A stretch of 64,000 bases of DNA, taken from the NCBI GenBank assembly GCA_900547455.1, contig URGV01000007.1, forward strand, positions 9,560-73,559, written 5' to 3'. Numbering within the stretch: position 1 is the first letter of the stretch; every line of letters begins with the position of its first letter. The position numbers were made by a program, and so were the translations under genes. The stretch comes from an uncultured Oscillospiraceae bacterium (GTDB lineage: Bacteria; Bacillota; Clostridia; Oscillospirales; Ruminococcaceae). This document shows positions 59,650 through 64,000 of the stretch, piece after piece. The notes beneath the pieces were generated by a model. It saw only the letters and a program-made list of their open reading frames with translations, was not told where the DNA came from and did not search any database.

Positions 59650-60624
59650 ATGTCATATATCAGCCATCTGTACAGCATCTACTTTGCCCCGCGCGGCAAC
59701 GTGCGCATGGCCGAACTGGGCATGCAGATCGCCCAGCAGTATCTGCGGCCAACCGATAAGCTCATCGGCGTCATCGGCGACGCGGGTTCGGGCAAGAGCA
59801 TGCTGATCAAGGGCATGTTTCCGGGCCTGGAGCTGACCAACGACGACGAGGGTGTCAACGTCCGCCCGCTGCCCATTTTGGAGATGCTGGACGACCCGCT
59901 GGGGATGGGGATCAACAAGCGCGGCTTTTCGCTGTTTGCCACTCCCCACACCTACCATCTGGATGTCCGCTTTGAACAGGGCTTTACCCAGTGCCCCGAG
60001 CTTGCCCGCGCCATCATGGCGGCCCTTGGAAAGGGCAAGCGGGTGGTGGTGGAGCACTTTGATTTGATCTACCCGTTTTTAAAAAGAGAGGGCAGCGAGC
60101 TGCCGGTCAACGCCGACCTGATGCTCGGCGTCGGCGAGGAGGTCATCGTCACCCGGCCGGACCTGTTTGGCCCGGTGCCGCAGGACATCGCCAACATCGT
60201 CTTTAAGTCGATCCGTTACCGCAAGATGGTCCACTCCGCCGAGGACATCACCGGTTACATCCTGTCCCACGGCCGCCCGGAGGATTATGAGCACGCCGAC
60301 GTCAAGCACGGCTTTGTGCTCTGCTTTAAGGAAAAGCCGATTGTCTCGCTGGATTCCATCGAGCGCAAGGTGCAGGCGGTAATCGATCAGGATGTGCCGA
60401 TCTCCTTCCACGACGAGGAGCACATCAACATCGGCGACGTCATTTACCACTGCAACGCGCCGCGCAACCACGTTCGCAGCAGCGGCGAGATCGAGGGCTT
60501 CACCCTGATTAAGGATATCCCTTATGACCCGGTCCGCAAGGCTTACCTGATCGTCGGCCTGGTCGGCCGCAAGGAAGCGCCGAAGATCGGTACGGATATT
60601 GATAAGATCGAACGCATCTACTAA
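59650..60624 (+). CDS. P-loop protein with tRNA-synthetase second-additional-domain-like C-terminus, function unknown
   Basis: A 324-residue protein. Walker A GVIGDAGSGKSMLIKG lies at about residues 40-55. The C-terminal third has SFHDEEHINIGDVIYHC followed by APRNHVRSSGEI, a His/Cys pattern like the zinc site of alanyl-tRNA synthetase editing (SAD) domains. Similar proteins in glutamate-fermenting anaerobes are named only for that domain, as far as I recall. Placed between the lyase and the cobalamin adenosyltransferase, it may help assemble, load or reactivate a pathway enzyme. AGGGGAGG precedes the start. Confidence 0.8.
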   Translation: MSYISHLYSIYFAPRGNVRMAELGMQIAQQYLRPTDKLIGVIGDAGSGKSMLIKGMFPGLELTNDDEGVNVRPLPILEMLDDPLGMGINKRGFSLFATPHTYHLDVRFEQGFTQCPELARAIMAALGKGKRVVVEHFDLIYPFLKREGSELPVNADLMLGVGEEVIVTRPDLFGPVPQDIANIVFKSIRYRKMVHSAEDITGYILSHGRPEDYEHADVKHGFVLCFKEKPIVSLDSIERKVQAVIDQDVPISFHDEEHINIGDVIYHCNAPRNHVRSSGEIEGFTLIKDIPYDPVRKAYLIVGLVGRKEAPKIGTDIDKIERIY

Positions 60625-60644
60625 GCGAAAATATCCGCAAACAA

Positions 60645-60680
60645 AAAGGCCGCCCGCAAAAAACGGCGCGGCCTTTGTTT
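60645..60680 (+). terminator. Intra-operon terminator-like hairpin
   Basis: AAAGGCCGC (60645-60653) pairs with GCGGCCTTT (60667-60675 or one base later), followed by GTTTT. It splits the locus into an upstream and a downstream part. Confidence 0.65.
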
Positions 60681-60732
60681 TCGGGGAAGTTTGTGTACCT
60701 CTTCCCCAAACCCGAAAAGGAGGAAAAGCAAG

Positions 60733-61269
60733 ATGGACAAGGGCTGTATCCAGCTTTACTACGGCGACGGCAAGGGCAAAACCACCGCCGCCATCGGCCA
60801 GATTGTGCGCTGTGTGGGCCATGGCTTCAAGGTGCTGGTCTACCAGTTTTTAAAGGAACCGACCAGCGGCGAGGTCAGCGTGATCCGCTCGCTGCCGGGG
60901 GTGGAATATATCCCCAACGAGGGACCGATCCCCTTCATGTTTAACCTGACTCCTGAGCAGCAGGAATTTTATAAGCAGAGATTCCAGAAAGCCTTCGACG
61001 AGGTGCGCCAGAAATTCTTCACCGGTGAGTATGACCTGGTGGTTTTGGACGAGGTCATCGACGCCTACAATCTGGGCGTTGTTCCGCAGGAACAGGTCAT
61101 CGAGATGATGGAGAAAAAACCGGAGGGCACCGAGCTTGTCATCACCGGCCACGACTACGGGATGGACATCAGCGCCCTGACCGACCGGGCGGACTATGTC
61201 ACCAAGTTTGTCAAGGAAAAGCACCCCTTCGACCTGGGGATGGGATGCCGCAAGGGAATCGAGGAGTAG
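60733..61269 (+). CDS. Cob(I)alamin adenosyltransferase (CobA/BtuR family)
   Basis: A 178-residue P-loop enzyme: Walker A GDGKGKTTAA (residues about 11-20), Walker B LVVLDEV, and the C-terminal CRKGIEE. It makes adenosylcobalamin from cobalamin and ATP, the cofactor of glutamate mutase. Its place in this operon supplies the mutase directly. The start at 60733 has AGGAGG upstream. Confidence 0.93.
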   Translation: MDKGCIQLYYGDGKGKTTAAIGQIVRCVGHGFKVLVYQFLKEPTSGEVSVIRSLPGVEYIPNEGPIPFMFNLTPEQQEFYKQRFQKAFDEVRQKFFTGEYDLVVLDEVIDAYNLGVVPQEQVIEMMEKKPEGTELVITGHDYGMDISALTDRADYVTKFVKEKHPFDLGMGCRKGIEE

Positions 61270-61284
61270 AGAGGAGTAAAAACC

Positions 61285-61551
61285 ATGAACATCAAAACAA
61301 GCGCCGTCGCGGGAACGCTGGAGTCCAGCGACGTCTATGTCAAGGTAGAACCCAGCGACAAGCTCGAGATTGAAATCGAGTCGGTCGTCTACAACCAGTA
61401 TGCGGACCAGATTAAACAGAGCGTTCAGCAGGTGCTGGATGAGCTGGATGTCAAGTCCGGCAAGATCTCGGTCAACGATAAAGGCGCTGTCGACTGCGTC
61501 ATCCAGGCGCGTGTCGAAACCGCCATCAAGAGAGCAGGAGGGGAAAACTGA
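61285..61551 (+). CDS. citD: Citramalate lyase acyl carrier protein (CitD type)
   Basis: An 88-residue carrier protein. Ser14 in AGTLESSD is the attachment site for the phosphoribosyl-dephospho-CoA group. In this context it belongs to citramalate lyase, not citrate lyase. Its stop overlaps the next start by one base. GAGAGGAG precedes the ATG. Confidence 0.94.
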   Translation: MNIKTSAVAGTLESSDVYVKVEPSDKLEIEIESVVYNQYADQIKQSVQQVLDELDVKSGKISVNDKGAVDCVIQARVETAIKRAGGEN

Positions 61552-62432
61552 TGAGAAGATCGATGTTATTTATCCCGGGCAACACCCCGAACCTGCTGAT
61601 GAACGGCGACGTGCTGGGCGCGGACAGCATCATCCTTGACCTGGAGGACGCGGTTTCCCCGGCAGAGAAGGATTCGGCCAGAATCCTGGTGCGCAACGCG
61701 CTGAAAAATCTGCACTATCAGGGCTGCGAAATTATCATCCGCATCAACCCGGTCGAGACCGACTACTGGACCCACGACCTCGACGAGATCATCCCGCTCA
61801 AGCCGAACATGATTATGCCGCCAAAGGTCAGCTGCGCACAGGACGTCAAGACCGTCTCGGAATATATCGGCAAGCTGGAAGAGAAGTGCGGCTTTGAGAA
61901 AAACACCGTCAAGCTCATCCCGCTGATCGAGACCGCGATGGGCGTCGAGAACGCCTTCCAGATCGCCTCCGCCGACGAGCGGGTAGCGGCGCTGTTCCTG
62001 GGCGGCGAGGACCTGACCGCCGACCTGCGCTGCAAGCGCACCAAGGAGGGCAACGAGATCTTCTACGCCCGCACCAGACTGGTCTGCGCGGCGCGCGCCT
62101 GCGGCATCGATGTCTATGACACCCCGTTCACCGACGTCGACGATATCGAGGGACTGTACACCGACGCCCGCTTTGCAAAATCTCTGGGCTTCTCCGGCAA
62201 GGCTTCCATCTCTCCGCGGCACGTGGAGGGCATCAACGAGGTCTTCAGCCCAACCCAGGCGGAGATCGACTACGCGCACGAGGTCATGGAGACCATCCGC
62301 ATCGCCAAACAGCAGGGCAAGGGCGTCGTCTCGCTGCACGGCAAGATGATCGATGCGCCGATTGTGGAGCGTGCAAGACAGGTCATCGAGATGGAAAAAG
62401 CAATGTTTGGAGGCGTGGAAGACGATGAGTAA
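61551..62432 (+). CDS. citE: Citramalate lyase beta subunit (CitE family)
   Basis: A 293-residue TIM-barrel lyase (RSMLFIPGNTPNLL; DLEDAVSPAEKDSARI with the acidic metal ligands; LIPLIETAMGVEN). It cleaves citramalyl-carrier into acetyl-carrier and pyruvate. It overlaps citD by one base and the alpha subunit gene by eight bases. Confidence 0.94.
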   Translation: MRRSMLFIPGNTPNLLMNGDVLGADSIILDLEDAVSPAEKDSARILVRNALKNLHYQGCEIIIRINPVETDYWTHDLDEIIPLKPNMIMPPKVSCAQDVKTVSEYIGKLEEKCGFEKNTVKLIPLIETAMGVENAFQIASADERVAALFLGGEDLTADLRCKRTKEGNEIFYARTRLVCAARACGIDVYDTPFTDVDDIEGLYTDARFAKSLGFSGKASISPRHVEGINEVFSPTQAEIDYAHEVMETIRIAKQQGKGVVSLHGKMIDAPIVERARQVIEMEKAMFGGVEDDE

Positions 62433-63837
62433 GTTAGTAGCATCGATTAAAGAAGCGATTGAAAAATGTGAGCTCCGGGACGGAATGACCATTTCCTTCC
62501 ACCACCACATGAGAAACGGCGACTATGTGCTGAACATGGTGCTGGACGAGATTGCCAAGATGGGCATCAAAAATCTGACCGTCAACGCAAGCTCGATCTT
62601 TGACGTGCACGAGCCGATCATCGGCCACATCAAAAATGGCGTGGTCACCGGCATCGAGTGCAACTACATGGGAGCGAAGGTCGGCAAGGCCATCTCGGAG
62701 GGCATCATGGACAAGCCGGTTGTCTTCCGCAGCCACGGCGGCAGAGCCTCCGACATGGAGAAGGGAACCTCGGTCATCGACGTGGCCTTCATCGCCGCCC
62801 CAACCGCCGACGACATGGGCAACTGCACCGGCAAGATCGGTCCTTCGGCCTGCGGTTCGATCGGCTACGCATTCGCCGACGCGATGAACGCCAAGAAGGT
62901 TGTCGTTGTCACCGACAACCTGGTCGCCTACCCGCTGGTCGGCTTCTCCATCCCGGAGGTTTATGTCGACTACGTCGTCAAGGTTGACCAGATCGGCAAC
63001 CCAGCCGGCATCGTCTCCGGCACCACCAAGATCACCCGCGACCCGGTAGGCCTGAAGATGGCAAGCTACGCCGCCAAGGTCATCGAGGCGTCCGGCTTGC
63101 TCAAGGACGGATTCTCCTTCCAGACCGGCGCGGGCGGCGCGACCCTGGCCACCGCCAAATACGTCAAGGAAATGATGCTTGAAAAGGGCATCAAGGGCAG
63201 CTACGGCATGGGCGGCATCACCGGATACATGGTCGATATGCTCAACGAGGGCTGCTTTGAGGCGCTGCTGGACGTGCAGTGCTTTGACCTGAAGGCGGTT
63301 GAATCGATTCGCACCAACCCCAAACACATGGAGGTTTCCGCGACCCAGTATGCGGGCGTCAGCGGCAAGAGCGCAGGCGTGGACAACCTGGACGTTGTCC
63401 TGCTGGGCGCGACCCAGGTGGATCTGGACTTTAACGTCAACGTCCACACCGACTCCAACGGCTACATCATGGGCGGCTCCGGCGGCCACTGCGACACCGC
63501 GGCGGGCGCCAAGCTGGCGATCATCATCGCCCCGCTGACCCGCGCCAGACTCCCGCTGGTTGTGGACAGATGCCTGTGCATCTCCACCCCGGGCAGGACG
63601 GTGGACGTCGTTGTCACTCAGCGCGGCATCGCGGTCAACACCAAGAACGGCAAGAACGCCGAGCTCAAGGAGAAGCTCAAGGCCGCCAAGCTGCCGGTTG
63701 TCGAGATCGAGGATCTCAAACGGATGGCGGAGGAGCTGGCCGGCGTGCCGAAGCCGGTAAAGATGGGCGAAAAGGTTGTCGCCAACGTCATCTACCGCGA
63801 CGGCACCCTGCTGGATGTCATCCACTCGGTAAAATAG
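62425..63837 (+). CDS. citF: Citramalate lyase alpha subunit (CitF family CoA transferase)
   Basis: A 470-residue acyl-carrier transferase that moves the carrier from acetate to citramalate. It is shorter than the usual citrate lyase alpha chain (about 510 residues) at the N-terminus. Family segments include GMTISFHHHMRNGDYV, CGSIGYAFADAM and GGSGGHCDTAAGA. The start at 62425 overlaps the citE stop by eight bases. The carrier-loading genes citC, citX and citG are not in the window. Confidence 0.93.
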   Translation: MSKLVASIKEAIEKCELRDGMTISFHHHMRNGDYVLNMVLDEIAKMGIKNLTVNASSIFDVHEPIIGHIKNGVVTGIECNYMGAKVGKAISEGIMDKPVVFRSHGGRASDMEKGTSVIDVAFIAAPTADDMGNCTGKIGPSACGSIGYAFADAMNAKKVVVVTDNLVAYPLVGFSIPEVYVDYVVKVDQIGNPAGIVSGTTKITRDPVGLKMASYAAKVIEASGLLKDGFSFQTGAGGATLATAKYVKEMMLEKGIKGSYGMGGITGYMVDMLNEGCFEALLDVQCFDLKAVESIRTNPKHMEVSATQYAGVSGKSAGVDNLDVVLLGATQVDLDFNVNVHTDSNGYIMGGSGGHCDTAAGAKLAIIIAPLTRARLPLVVDRCLCISTPGRTVDVVVTQRGIAVNTKNGKNAELKEKLKAAKLPVVEIEDLKRMAEELAGVPKPVKMGEKVVANVIYRDGTLLDVIHSVK

Positions 63838-63845
63838 TTTTTTTG

Positions 63846-63882
63846 AGCCCTGAAAGGCGAGCGCCTTTCAGGGCTTTCTTTT
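63846..63882 (+). terminator. Intrinsic terminator of the glutamate fermentation operon
   Basis: Perfect 14-bp arms (63846-63859 and 63862-63875) followed by TTCTTTTT. Confidence 0.93.
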
Positions 63883-63915
63883 TGCAGGGGGCTTTTGGCC
63901 CCACAGTCCCCCGAT

Positions 63916-64000
63916 GTGGGAGCTGTGCTCCCACACCCTCAGAGGGGAGGGCGCTCCGCCCCTCCGACCCCGGGTGACTTTCCCGTCGCGGGGAAAGTCA
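63916..64000. repeat. Cluster of GC-rich hairpins at the window edge
   Basis: Three successive hairpins: GTGGGAGC-TGT-GCTCCCAC (63916-63934), a G/C-rich one around 63942-63964, and TGACTTTCCC/GGGAAAGTCA (63975-64000). The density resembles the dispersed hairpin elements elsewhere, but no shared sequence was found. It may continue beyond the window. Confidence 0.45.

Overview
The window looks like chromosome from a strict anaerobe of the Clostridia, probably an Oscillospiraceae-type gut bacterium. The evidence is Firmicutes-style ribosome binding sites and sigma-A promoters (TTGACA, 17 bases, TATAAT-like), moderately high GC, sporulation genes (spmA, spmB), oxygen-defence genes of obligate anaerobes (desulfoferrodoxin, rubrerythrin) and a complete methylaspartate glutamate-fermentation locus. 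I saw no phage, plasmid, insertion sequence, CRISPR array, tRNA or rRNA gene.

Layout. 1-4.1 kb: end of a 23S rRNA methyltransferase gene, a CPA2 antiporter, and a GntR(YtrA)-ABC cassette with a perfect palindromic operator. 4.2-16.1 kb: two paralogous GntR/FCD regulators, a five-gene peptide ABC transporter (substrate-binding protein, two permeases, two ATPases), the TldD/TldE peptidase pair and an M28 peptidase; together a peptide uptake and breakdown block. 16.2-22.0 kb: structured intergenic repeats, a NusG-domain-II protein, desulfoferrodoxin, a second GntR-ABC cassette, an SdpI-like protein, and an XRE/TPR regulator next to two divergently transcribed small secreted proteins that share one large palindrome. 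22.0-33.0 kb: glutaminase, acetate kinase, TmcAL, a phosphorylase, SpmA/SpmB, an AbrB regulator, a ComEC-like MBL hydrolase and YgiQ. 33.0-38.5 kb: rplJ-rplL with an L10 leader, MATE pump, PerR-type regulator with rubrerythrin, and a lipoprotein serpin. 38.8-43.3 kb: a glycosidase-like protein and a four-gene Rnf-like operon that lacks RnfG and RnfB and has lost most cysteines expected for the membrane iron-sulfur cluster. 43.4-53 kb: a hairpin-rich repeat with inverted ends, ribulose-phosphate epimerase, an Fe-S aldo/keto reductase, two HrcA/CIRCE-controlled Hsp20 genes, an ECF S component, acetyl- and methyltransferases, two paralogous lipoproteins and YitT.

53.2-63.9 kb is the metabolic centrepiece: mesaconase alpha and beta, glutamate mutase GlmS-GlmL-GlmE, methylaspartate ammonia-lyase, a P-loop protein of unknown role, a cobalamin adenosyltransferase, and citramalate lyase CitD-CitE-CitF. 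With glutaminase and acetate kinase elsewhere in the window, this gives a route from glutamine or peptides to glutamate, 3-methylaspartate, mesaconate, citramalate, then acetate plus pyruvate.

The most unusual items are: (1) the cysteine-poor Rnf-like operon; (2) the XRE/TPR regulator with two secreted small proteins around a shared 36-bp palindrome; (3) dispersed intergenic elements whose hairpins keep their shape while their stems change, some with a gene's stop codon in the loop; (4) the P-loop protein embedded in the glutamate mutase locus. All calls come from reading the sequence; no database search was run.
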